DNA from: Caulobacter segnis ATCC 21756
GTDB taxonomy: Bacteria; Pseudomonadota; Alphaproteobacteria; Caulobacterales; Caulobacteraceae
Assembly: GCF_000092285.1 (NCBI RefSeq)
Contig: NC_014100.1
Location: 3,472,001-3,536,000 of the forward strand
DNA: 64,000 bases
Reading direction: 5' to 3'
Below, in pieces: positions 1 through 7,251 of this stretch (its first letter is position 1; every line of letters starts with the position of its first letter). The notes beneath the pieces are model-generated. The model saw only the letters and a program-made list of their open reading frames with translations, did no database searches and was not told the DNA's origin. A program made the position numbers and the translations under genes.

Positions 1-57
1 TTTGAGCGTCAGCCAGATCGCGTCCCGGCCGACATCAAGAACCTCGGCGCCCGTCAT
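1..57 (-). CDS. fliQ: FliQ, flagellar type III export protein (5' end only)
   Basis: Only the first 19 codons are inside the window, reading leftwards from an ATG at 57. They give MTGAEVLDVGRDAIWLTLK, which matches my memory of the amphipathic N-terminus of caulobacterial FliQ, a small two-helix membrane protein of the flagellar export gate. A CtrA-type box lies about 70 bp upstream (126-140), as expected for a class II flagellar operon (fliQ-fliR-flhB in Caulobacter). The assignment rests on a short stretch plus the promoter context, so it is likely rather than certain. Confidence 0.72.
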   Translation of the reverse strand, partial: MTGAEVLDVGRDAIWLTLK

Positions 58-125
58 CGAAAAGCCTCGTGGGAATCGGCCGCCAAGGCCGTGGAATCGA
101 CGGCTTCAGCTTGGGTGGAATATGG

Positions 126-140
126 TTAACGAGGCGTTAG
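126..140 (-). promoter_or_regulatory. CtrA-type box upstream of fliQ
   Basis: On the plus strand the site reads TTAA, seven bases, TTAG. On the minus strand it is CTAA-N7-TTAACCAT, so one half-site agrees with the extended CtrA half-site TTAACCAT. It sits about 70 bp upstream of the fliQ ATG, right for a promoter-overlapping site. Early flagellar operons of Caulobacter are known CtrA targets. Confidence 0.65.
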
Positions 141-322
141 GAGTTGCTCCTCCGCGGGGGCGATCGGGCCGAGCGCGACGGTGCGTCGCGGCGCGAGCCT
201 TGGGCCACAACACCGGCGGCCGTCATTGGACCATCGCATATTTCCCTTTTCCAAGATCGTCGCGACGTTCGCCTGATCGCGAGGTCCTGAGGATCGTGCG
301 CTTCCATCCGGACAGCACACCG

Positions 323-488
323 ATGGCGGTGGGCCTTTACATCACCGCCGCCTGCTGGTTCACCGCCTCGACATCCTTCGCCAAATCCGGCGGTGACGCT
401 CGCGCGGAGCCTGTCGGACACCTTCGCCGGCGTCGCGCCAGTCGCCGGCGTGTTCGACTGGCTTCTCCAGACGGAGCGCACCGCATGA
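323..488 (+). pseudogene. Remnant of an aquaporin (AqpS-like) gene
   Basis: Reading from 323 gives VGLYITAACWFTASTSFA. A one-base shift at about 382-385 (CAAAT where CAAT is expected) then continues as NPAVTLARSLSDTFAG and runs to a TGA at 486-488. This is the C-terminal third of a MIP-family channel, including its second NPA box. No start or upstream half is visible in 58-322. The stop overlaps the arsC ATG (ATGA), so the genes were once translationally coupled, as in ars operons where an aquaporin exports arsenite. Only about 55 residues remain, so this looks like real decay by truncation; the one-base insertion alone could be a sequencing error. Confidence 0.72.
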
Positions 489-898
489 CGACGACCGACT
501 TCCCGATCACGATCTTCCACAACCCCGCCTGCGGCACGTCGCGCAACGTCGTGGCGATGGTTCGGGCGGCCGGCTACGAGCCGGAGATCGTCGAGTACCT
601 CAAGGCCGGCTGGACGCGTGACCAACTGAAGGATCTCGCCGCCAAGAGCGGCCTGTCGGTCCGCCAGCTCTTGCGCGAAAAGGGCACGCCCGCCGAGGCG
701 CTGGGCCTGCTGGCGGACGGCGTGGCGGAGGACCGCATCCTCGACGCCATGATCGAACAGCCGATCCTGGTGAACCGGCCGATCGTCGTGAGCCCGAAGG
801 GCGCGAATCTGTGCCGCCCCTCGGAGCTCGTGCTCGACCTGCTCGATCAGCGCCCCGCCAGCTTCACCAAGGAAGACGGCGAGGTCGTGAAGCTCTAG
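485..898 (+). CDS. arsC: Arsenate reductase, glutaredoxin-linked ArsC
   Basis: 137 residues, the usual length of the thioredoxin-fold ArsC family that reduces arsenate to arsenite using glutathione and glutaredoxin. The catalytic cysteine is in the N-terminal motif NPACGTSRN, and the later conserved segment ILVNRPIVVSPKGANLCRPS carries the arginines that bind the oxyanion. The ATG at 485 overlaps the stop of the aquaporin remnant. No ArsR or efflux pump gene is adjacent, so the locus is a reduced ars operon. The stop codon shares a CTAG with the convergent gene on the other strand. Confidence 0.93.
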   Translation: MTTTDFPITIFHNPACGTSRNVVAMVRAAGYEPEIVEYLKAGWTRDQLKDLAAKSGLSVRQLLREKGTPAEALGLLADGVAEDRILDAMIEQPILVNRPIVVSPKGANLCRPSELVLDLLDQRPASFTKEDGEVVKL

Positions 899-1197
899 CG
901 GATGCGGATGCGCACCGGGACCTGGATATAGGAGCCCGCGCGGCTCTTGCCGTCCGGACCCAGCAGGTCGACCTGGAACTGGGAAGCCATCGACAGAGCC
1001 GCTTGGCCCACGCCCAGCTCGCTCGGGGTCTCGTCCTGGACCGTGCAGGCCGTCAGGCGGCCATCGCTCTTGACCAGGCAATTCAGCAGGGCGACGGCCT
1101 CGCGCGGCTGCGACGCGGGGACGAGCATGTCCGAAGCGGTCTTGGCCGGAACGGGGGTGGCGACCACGGCGGCGGCCAAGGCGAGCGAAGCAATCAC
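895..1197 (-). CDS. Small secreted protein with TonB-C-like domain
   Basis: 100 residues starting at a GTG preceded by AAAGGGA at a suitable distance. The first 18 residues form a signal peptide (hydrophobic core, then Ala-X-Ala near PVPAKTA). The rest resembles the C-terminal domain of TonB-type proteins, with the pattern LLNCLVKSDGRLTACTV, then ETPSELGVGQAAL. Such stand-alone periplasmic domains are common in Caulobacter and have no assigned role. There is no membrane anchor or proline-rich spacer, so it is not a full TonB. It follows the frameshifted gene upstream by about 65 bp and may share its transcript. Confidence 0.7.
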   Translation of the reverse strand: MIASLALAAAVVATPVPAKTASDMLVPASQPREAVALLNCLVKSDGRLTACTVQDETPSELGVGQAALSMASQFQVDLLGPDGKSRAGSYIQVPVRIRIR

Positions 1198-1261
1198 GAG
1201 TTCATCCCTTTACTTGTCGTTCTTTGCGGCGGGCCCCTCTTCCGCCGCGTCCCGTTTCGGG

Positions 1262-2624
1262 TCAGACGGCCGGAGCCCGCTGAAGACGTTGCAGGCCTTG
1301 TGCCGCCAGGTCGGTCAGCGACCGCAGGCCAAGCTCCGAGAAGATGTCGAAGGCCGCGGCCAGGGCGACGCCCGCCCGCGCCAAGCGGCCGTCGTCACGC
1401 CCCGTGATCTCGACCCGCGCTTCGTAGAGGCGCGCCAGATTCATCTGAGCGACCGCCCAGGTCGCGGGATCGCGTGCGCCCCGCACTTCGGCCAGCTCGG
1501 CCTTGAAGGCCAGTTCGGCGGCGTCCAGCACCGCCAGATCGGCGGTCAGTTCGGCGCAGCGCGCCAGGCACAGGGCGCGGTTGTTGGCGACGTGGGCGCG
1601 CAGCGCGAGGGCGGGCTGGACTCTCAGAATCTGCGTGGCGCGGTCATAGGCCGAGACCGCCTGTTCGAAGACCCGCTCGCTGGTGGTGGCCTCGCCCATC
1701 GTCTGGAGGGTCGCGCCCAGCAGGGCCTGGGCCCGAGCCCAGTCCATGGGGCTGTGATCGAGCGAGAGAACCTGACCGGCGTCGGTCACCGCGTTCACGC
1801 CCTCGCCGATGCGCGCGATCTCGCCGTCGAGGTCGCCCAGTTGCACCAGCGCGGCGCCGCGGAGGCACTCGAGTCGGGCCCACGCCTGCGGCTCGAAATC
1901 GGAGTCCAGGCCTTCCAGGGCGGCCTTGGCCTCGGATGCGGCGAGTTGCGCGAGCGCGCGGTCCTTCAGGCGCGCCGCGCAGGTGAGGATCAGATCGATG
2001 CGGTTGGCGCGCTGGTCGGCCAGCAGCAGCCGCGCCCCGCCGCCCTTGGCGCGCTTGGCGGCCGCGAGGGCGCGCAGCGGCGCCTCGAAGGCTTGGACAG
2101 CGGCCAGGGCTCGATCCATATCGCCGTCGGCCAGGGCCGCCCGCCCTTCCAGTGAAGCCGACAAGGCGCCGCAAAGCGCGGTGCGGTGGTTCGCGGGGGT
2201 CCGCGCCAAGGTCGACGTGGCCGCGGCCACCAGACCTTCGTCGCCGAACAGGTCCGCGCCCTGCAGCGCCAGCATGACCTGCTCGCAACGCGCCCGCGGC
2301 CAAGCCGTCCTGGCGTCGCTCGGTCTCGAAAACCTTCACGGCGGCTTCGGCCTGAGCCGCGCCCTTGCGCAGGGCCGTGGCGTCGCCCGTGCGACGCGCC
2401 AGCTCACGCCAGATCACGGCGGCTTCCAGCAATCGCGTTCCGCGATCCTTGGTCCCAAGGCGGCTGGCGGCGACGTCGGCGGAGCGGGCCTCGTTGTTCA
2501 ACAGGCTCACGTCCAGCAGTTCCAGCAGCGACGTGTCGCCGCCGGTCAGGCCCTCGCGCCAAACGCTCTTGGCGTCGGCCTCGACACCAAACAGTCGCTT
2601 CAGATCTCGTCCGAATTCGAACAT
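1262..2624 (-). CDS. Conserved hypothetical, TPR-like helical protein (frameshifted as sequenced)
   Basis: Two reading frames form one protein. It starts at ATG 2624 (MFEFGRDLKRLFGVEADAKS, with GGAG upstream) and runs to about 2305, then continues one frame over to the stop at 1262. Removing one G in the minus-strand GACGGCTTGG joins the halves as QDAWPRARCEQVMLALQ, giving about 453 residues. The sequence is alanine- and leucine-rich with repeated helical hairpins of about 40 residues and no catalytic motif, resembling tetratricopeptide arrays. No signal peptide is seen, so it is probably cytoplasmic. A perfect CtrA box lies 87 bp upstream of the start. Function unknown. The break may be a sequencing error, like those in pheT and trhO. 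Confidence 0.72.
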
Positions 2625-2710
2625 GGCCAGCGCACTCCACTTTGAGCGTCCCAAGCCGGGACAGCCGTCGAAGGTTCAACGCTCAAGGAGCAAAACCGGA
2701 GCCAGCAGCT

Positions 2711-2749
2711 TTAACAAGTGGTTAATAGGTCTTTACGGCGCGTTAACCA
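2711..2749. promoter_or_regulatory. CtrA box (TTAA-N7-TTAA) plus a third half-site
   Basis: TTAA at 2711 and 2722 are separated by exactly seven bases, a perfect match to the CtrA consensus. A further half-site, TTAACCAT, starts at 2742. They lie in the 381-bp gap 2625-3005, which is much more AT-rich than its surroundings and has two more TTAA copies near 2833 and 2905. The paired site is 87 bp upstream of the minus-strand gene and about 280 bp from the plus-strand one, so the former is the better target. No gene is visible in the gap. Confidence 0.6.
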
Positions 2750-3005
2750 TAAATATTTCCGAAGCCTTCACACCCCACCCACAACATCGCCCAAAATGGA
2801 GGAGGCTGGACGGATTTGGCACAGTTTTTGCTTAACCCGACGCGCCCACGGCATCCCACCCAACGAATTTATTAGAACGCCGTTCATCGAACTTAAAATG
2901 ACGTTAACTATAAGTTTTAGGGCTCCGTTTACCTTCTGTTCGCACCCCTCCCCGAGCTTGAGCAAAGCAGGTTAGAACCGGCCAGGAATTGATTGGGAGC
3001 CCGCC

Positions 3006-3485
3006 ATGGTCGCCGTCACACTCTGGATCGCCAGCCTCTGCCGCCAAGACCCGAGCTATGGCGGCTGGTCCTATGTACGCCGGATCGAAGGCGAGACCGG
3101 CGCCGCGGCGATCAAGGGCGCGGCCGGGGGCGAGCGCCGCACGACGGGCGCCAAGATGAGCCTGACCGCGCTGACCGAAGCGCTCGAAGGTCTTTCTGAC
3201 CTGCCCGCCGACGCCGCCGTGACCCTGCGCTTTTCGGATCTGGAGCTTGCGGGCCAGCTTGTCGCCCCGGACGGTGAGTACGCGACGACTGAGCCCGACG
3301 CCTGGGCGGCCGCGCGCGCCGCCGTAGCCGCTCGCCCGGTGCTGGAAATGGTCCCCGCCTCAGCTGGCGACGGGACCAATGGCTTCCTGGCGGCCTGGGC
3401 GGAGTTTGGCCTAGACACCAGCAAGTCCCGCGGCAGCTTCAAGGCCGCGATCCCCAAGCCGAACCTGATGAAGTTCCCGGGCTAG
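3006..3485 (+). CDS. Degenerate RNase H-like protein
   Basis: 159 residues from an ATG preceded by GGGAG at 6 nt. The order of elements recalls ribonuclease HI: an N-terminal strand followed by GGWSYVRR, then a strand ending GGERRTTGAKMSLTALTEAL, where RNase HI has the TTNNRMEL helix, then a strand ending in SDLELAGQL. The Asp of the first strand is replaced (WIASLCRQD), and the catalytic Glu of the MEL helix is Ser in KMSLTAL, so hydrolysis is unlikely. It may keep a nucleic-acid-binding role. The fold assignment is by pattern only. The stop abuts the convergent mgsA stop. Confidence 0.6.
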   Translation: MVAVTLWIASLCRQDPSYGGWSYVRRIEGETGAAAIKGAAGGERRTTGAKMSLTALTEALEGLSDLPADAAVTLRFSDLELAGQLVAPDGEYATTEPDAWAAARAAVAARPVLEMVPASAGDGTNGFLAAWAEFGLDTSKSRGSFKAAIPKPNLMKFPG

Positions 3486-3878
3486 CTAGTCGCGGCAAGC
3501 GACGATCAGGTTCGCCGTCGCCGGATTGCAGGCGAACGGGATATCCGCCAGCGTCGCCATCCGGATCAGCGCCTTGACGTCCACGTCGTGCGGCTGCGGC
3601 GACAGCGGATCGACGAAGAAGATCAGCACGTCCAGCCGCCCCTCGGCGATCATCGCGCCCAGTTGCTGGTCACCGCCCAGCGGGCCGCTCTTCAGCCGCA
3701 CCAGATCGAGGCCAGGCAGCGCCTCCAGGATCCTGCCGCCGGTCGTGCCGGTGGCGAACAGCGCCTTGTCCCTCAGAAAGTCGACGTGCGCCTCGGCCCA
3801 GTCGACAAGAGCGGCCTTCTTGTCGTCGTGGGCCACCAATCCAATCGAGATGGGGCCGATGGCGAGGGGAGCGGGCAT
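3486..3878 (-). CDS. mgsA: Methylglyoxal synthase
   Basis: 130 residues from the ATG at 3878, chosen over a start 10 codons upstream because AGGA lies 8-9 nt before it. MgsA converts dihydroxyacetone phosphate to methylglyoxal and phosphate, a bypass used when phosphate is limiting. Diagnostic segments are LVAHDDKK at the N-terminus, [10 protein letters not shown] and [17 protein letters not shown] in the middle (phosphate-binding loop), and [16 protein letters not shown] with the catalytic aspartate. [13 protein letters not shown] near the end is also typical. It stands alone between convergent and divergent neighbours. Confidence 0.95.
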   Translation of the reverse strand: MPAPLAIGPISIGLVAHDDKKAALVDWAEAHVDFLRDKALFATGTTGGRILEALPGLDLVRLKSGPLGGDQQLGAMIAEGRLDVLIFFVDPLSPQPHDVDVKALIRMATLADIPFACNPATANLIVACRD

Positions 3879-4049
3879 GGCGCGATTCCTGGCGGCTTGG
3901 AGGCGCACTCATTTCGCGCCTCGGGCGCTATGGCAAGACGGCCTCTGCTCGCGACTTGGGCAGGAGGCGCGCGATCGCCACCCGACCTCTTGCGTGATCG
4001 CGGGCGAAGGTTCGTCCTGAAGCTCTAGCCAGATGGGGAGCAGACGACG

Positions 4050-5279
4050 ATGGTGACGCGCAATTCCGACGAGCCGGCGCTGGGACGCCGTTCCTTCCTG
4101 CGCAGCGCGGCGCTCCTCGCCGCCGCCGCGCCGATCGTGACCGAGGCCTCTCTCGCGCATGCCGCCCAGACCGCCGCCCCGCCGTCCGGCATGGCGCTGC
4201 ACGGACAGAGCCCCAACGCCCCGCCCTCCGGCGCGGTGCTGATCAACGCCAATGAAAACCCTCTCGGCCCCAGCAAGGCGGCTTGCGACGCCATCGCTCG
4301 CGTCGCGCCGCTGGGCGGGCGTTACGACCTCAACGGGGAGACCGACCTGCTGACCCGCACCTTCGCGGCGCAGAACGGGCTGAAGCCTGAATATGTCGAG
4401 GTCTACGCCGGCTCGTCCGAGCCCCTGCACTACAGCGTGCTGGCCTTCACCTCGCCGGCCAAGAGCTTCGTCACCGCCGACCCGTCGTATGAGGCCGGCA
4501 TGTACGCCGCCAAGACCAGCCAGGCCAAGGTGGTCAAGGTTCCGCTGACCAAGGACTACGCCCACGACGTCAAGGCCATGGTGGCCGCCGACGCCCAGGC
4601 CGGCGTGATCTATATCTGCAATCCCAACAACCCGACCGGCACGGTCACCACCAAGCAGGACATCATCTGGGCGCTGGAGAACAAGCCAGCCGGCTCCATC
4701 CTGCTTGTCGACGAAGCCTATATCCACCTCACGGACGAGCCAGACACGCTGGATCTCGTGGCCCAGGGCAAGGACCTGATCGTCCTGCGCACCTTCTCCA
4801 AGATCTATGGCATGGCCGGCATTCGCTGCGGGTTCGCGGTCGGGCGTCCCGACCTTCTGGCCAAGCTCAAGCCCTTCGGCCAGAACGCCATGCCGATCAC
4901 CGGCTCGGCGGCCGCCCGCGCTTCCCTCGAGGACGCCAGCCTCGTGCCGACGCGGCGCAAGATCATCGGCGACACCCGCCGCGATACGATCGCCTGGCTG
5001 AAGGCCGGCGGCTATAAGGTCATCGGCGATCCGCAGACCAACTGCTTCATGATCGACACGGGCCGCAACGGCAAAGCCGTGTTCGCGGCGATGAAGGCCA
5101 AGAACGTCCTAATCGGCCGCACTTGGCCCATCTGGCCCAACGCCGTCCGCGTCTCGGTCGGCACGCCGGAAGAGATGGCCAAGTTCAAGATCGCCTTCAA
5201 GGAGGTCATGGACGCCAAGCCGACGGCCATCGGCGACCATGTCCAGCACGCGGAACTCGACTATTATGCAATCCTATAG
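4050..5279 (+). CDS. Tat-exported PLP aminotransferase (HisC-like fold)
   Basis: 409 residues from an ATG 9 nt after GGGGAG. The N-terminus has a twin-arginine signal (GRRSFLRS, then a hydrophobic stretch ending AHAAQ), so a folded cofactor-bound enzyme should be exported. The mature part is a fold-type I aminotransferase: NANENPLGPS substrate loop, CNPNNPTGTV, LVDEAYIHL, and TFSKIYGMAGIRCG with the PLP lysine. These are the hallmarks of histidinol-phosphate aminotransferases, but the export signal and lack of his neighbours argue against histidine synthesis. The substrate is unknown. A terminator-like hairpin follows. Confidence 0.88.
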   Translation: MVTRNSDEPALGRRSFLRSAALLAAAAPIVTEASLAHAAQTAAPPSGMALHGQSPNAPPSGAVLINANENPLGPSKAACDAIARVAPLGGRYDLNGETDLLTRTFAAQNGLKPEYVEVYAGSSEPLHYSVLAFTSPAKSFVTADPSYEAGMYAAKTSQAKVVKVPLTKDYAHDVKAMVAADAQAGVIYICNPNNPTGTVTTKQDIIWALENKPAGSILLVDEAYIHLTDEPDTLDLVAQGKDLIVLRTFSKIYGMAGIRCGFAVGRPDLLAKLKPFGQNAMPITGSAAARASLEDASLVPTRRKIIGDTRRDTIAWLKAGGYKVIGDPQTNCFMIDTGRNGKAVFAAMKAKNVLIGRTWPIWPNAVRVSVGTPEEMAKFKIAFKEVMDAKPTAIGDHVQHAELDYYAIL

Positions 5280-5308
5280 CCGCCGCACCGTGCGCACCCG
5301 ATAGAGAG

Positions 5309-5334
5309 GGCCGCCCCCAAGCGAGGGCGGCCTT
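5309..5334 (+). terminator. Terminator-like hairpin after the aminotransferase gene
   Basis: GGCCGCCC and GGGCGGCC form an 8-bp stem around an 8-nt loop, starting 30 bp after the stop codon. Only two T follow directly, so it is a weak intrinsic terminator. It separates the gene from a convergent small gene. Confidence 0.45.
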
Positions 5335-5344
5335 CGCGTATCCG

Positions 5345-5572
5345 CTACGGACAGGGCGTTACGTATCGATCCTTGATGTCAGTGCGAGAACCCCAGCTAT
5401 AACCGGCTCCATCGCAGCCTCTGTAGCTTTCGCCGACCTGGATCGTCTTGGCTTCGTTGGCATAGTACATGACCAGGATCTCCTGATCGAAAGGTCCCGA
5501 CGAAGCCGGCCCGGCTACGGCCATGGCGGTCAACACGGCCGCTACGGCCGCCTTCATGATCAACGTCCTCAT
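5345..5572 (-). CDS. Small secreted DUF6289-like protein
   Basis: 75 residues from the ATG at 5572, set by a strong AAGGAG 6 nt upstream. A signal peptide (MRTLIMKAAVAAVLTAMAVA, then GPASSG) is followed by about 50 residues with the pattern of DUF6289: EILVMYYANEAKTIQVG, a Cys in YRGCDG, a Tyr-Ser-Trp-Gly stretch, and a C-terminal Cys-Pro. The two cysteines could form a disulfide outside the cytoplasm. The family has no known function. The family name is recalled from pattern only. Confidence 0.72.
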   Translation of the reverse strand: MRTLIMKAAVAAVLTAMAVAGPASSGPFDQEILVMYYANEAKTIQVGESYRGCDGAGYSWGSRTDIKDRYVTPCP

Positions 5573-5676
5573 AGCGCTCTCCTTGCCCAGCGACAGTCGG
5601 AGCAAAGCTGACACAACCCCAGGATAAGAAAAGTCTAAACTCGCGCCAAAGCTACACTCGCTCGCAGGCCTTCCGA

Positions 5677-7140
5677 TCACGCCACCTTGAACCTTGGCGG
5701 CGGCAGGCTCAGACGCGTGTCGGCCACGGCTTCACCGCGGAAGAACCGCACCAACAGGCCCTGCACGTCGGGATGGGCCTCGAAGACGTTGTGGCCGGCG
5801 TTCTCGACGATCACGCGGGACTTGCGCGTGAACTGGGCCGCCACCTCGTCCTGCTCGGACATCGGCGTGCGGCCGTCCAGCGTGCCGGCGAGCAGAAGGG
5901 CCGGATGGCCGATCCGGAGCGGCGTCCGAAAGGTTTCGCCCAGGTCCACGCCTGGGACCGCCCCCAGCAGTTGCGGCATCGGAAAGTTCAGCGCCTCGCC
6001 CAGCACGGCGGTCTTCGCCTCGCGTCGCACCTGGGCCAGCCGGCCCGGCGAGACGCCCGATGCAAGGTCGGTCGCCTCGGGCATGCCGGCGATGCCGAGC
6101 TGGCTCGCGAACTCGCCCACAAACGGCTTGAGCACATCGGTGTTTCCAGCGTCCAGCGCCAGATAGAGCCCCGGCAGCATGACCAGGGTCTGTGGATTGG
6201 CGATCAGCCCGCCCGCCATCAACTGGATGGCGAAGCCGCCCAGCTTCAGCTCGACCGGCGCGCCGTTCAGCGTCGCGGCCATGCTGACCGGCGCGGCCTC
6301 CATCCTCGCGTGCACGCGCCGCATCAAAGCCGGCAAGTCGGGGATCGCCGCGCGGACGGCGGGGTCGGCGGCCAGGAGGCTGTCCACCTGTCGCAGCATG
6401 GCGTCGACCGCGGCGGGCCGCTTCACGGTCTGGTCCTGACCTTCCAGGCTGGCCAGGGCCACGCGGTTCACGCGATCGCCGTGCCGCTTGAGCATGCTGA
6501 GCGCCAGGTGGGTGCCATAGCTGATGCCCCACAGGTCGACCTTCTCGGCGCCCAGATGGCGGCGCAGGTCGTCGATGTCGTCGGCGTTCTGTTCGGTGTT
6601 GTAGCCGGTCATGGCCACCCCGGCCTTGGTCCAGTCGGCCCACGCCTCCTGGAAGTCCCGCCGGAAATAGGACGTCAGCCCCACCTCGGTGAACGGCGGC
6701 GGCGGACGTGTCGAGGGCGGCCGCTCGGGGATATGGTTGGACAGGCCCGTGCCTCGCTGGTCGAAGGCGATGACGTCCGCCACCTCGCGCAGCGCCATGA
6801 AGATCGGATAGCGCGGTCCGCCCGCCGCCCGTGTCGCCAGGCCGCCCGGCCCCCCAGCCAGATAGACGATCGGCGGACCCGGCTTGGCCGCCGTCGAGGC
6901 GAACCGCACATAGCTCAGCCTGATCTTCCGGGAGCGTGGATCGCGGCGGTCCTCGGGAACCTCGAAGAAGCCGCGTTCGGCGTCCGTCTCCTGCCCCTTC
7001 CAGCCCTTGAAGCGGAAGGGACCGGCGGGCGGCGAGGGCGGCGCGGCGGCCTGGGCCAGCGCCAGGCCAGGAACGGCGAGACCAGGGAGAGCGAGGCCGG
7101 CGGCGAGCACGGCGCGGCGGTTGAGCGATGCATGGGTCAT
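5677..7140 (-). CDS. Secreted alpha/beta hydrolase, tricorn/proline-iminopeptidase type
   Basis: 487 residues from the ATG at 7140 (MTHASLNRR); the open frame runs further upstream but that part is not coding-like. The N-terminus has a Tat-like or Sec signal (RRAVLAAGLALPGLAVPG, then ALAQA). The oxyanion region is YLAGGPGG, the nucleophile elbow is GISYGTH, and the probable acid and base lie in LLAGTLDGRTPM and VENAGHNVFEAHP. With FDQRGTGLS before the lid, this is the family of secreted aminopeptidase-like hydrolases related to tricorn-interacting factors. Actual substrate unknown. It is divergent from a membrane LytTR regulator only 111 bp away, which may control it. Confidence 0.85.
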   Translation of the reverse strand: MTHASLNRRAVLAAGLALPGLAVPGLALAQAAAPPSPPAGPFRFKGWKGQETDAERGFFEVPEDRRDPRSRKIRLSYVRFASTAAKPGPPIVYLAGGPGGLATRAAGGPRYPIFMALREVADVIAFDQRGTGLSNHIPERPPSTRPPPPFTEVGLTSYFRRDFQEAWADWTKAGVAMTGYNTEQNADDIDDLRRHLGAEKVDLWGISYGTHLALSMLKRHGDRVNRVALASLEGQDQTVKRPAAVDAMLRQVDSLLAADPAVRAAIPDLPALMRRVHARMEAAPVSMAATLNGAPVELKLGGFAIQLMAGGLIANPQTLVMLPGLYLALDAGNTDVLKPFVGEFASQLGIAGMPEATDLASGVSPGRLAQVRREAKTAVLGEALNFPMPQLLGAVPGVDLGETFRTPLRIGHPALLLAGTLDGRTPMSEQDEVAAQFTRKSRVIVENAGHNVFEAHPDVQGLLVRFFRGEAVADTRLSLPPPRFKVA

Positions 7141-7251
7141 GGCGGCAAGTGAGCCGGTCGGCGGCCCGCCCGCCACATCGCTTCGGCCAACGGCGCCCTG
7201 CGATCGGTGAACGGTGGCGCGCCTCGGCGAACGGCGCTCTACAGTGACGCC

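Noticed and set aside
2..322. Possible arsR or more aquaporin upstream of the remnant
   Set aside because: I checked the plus frames and found no HTH or channel motif; the fliQ promoter occupies part of it.
2742..2909. Further CtrA pairs among the TTAA copies in the gap
   Set aside because: Only the 2711/2722 pair has the 7-bp spacing; the others are isolated half-sites.
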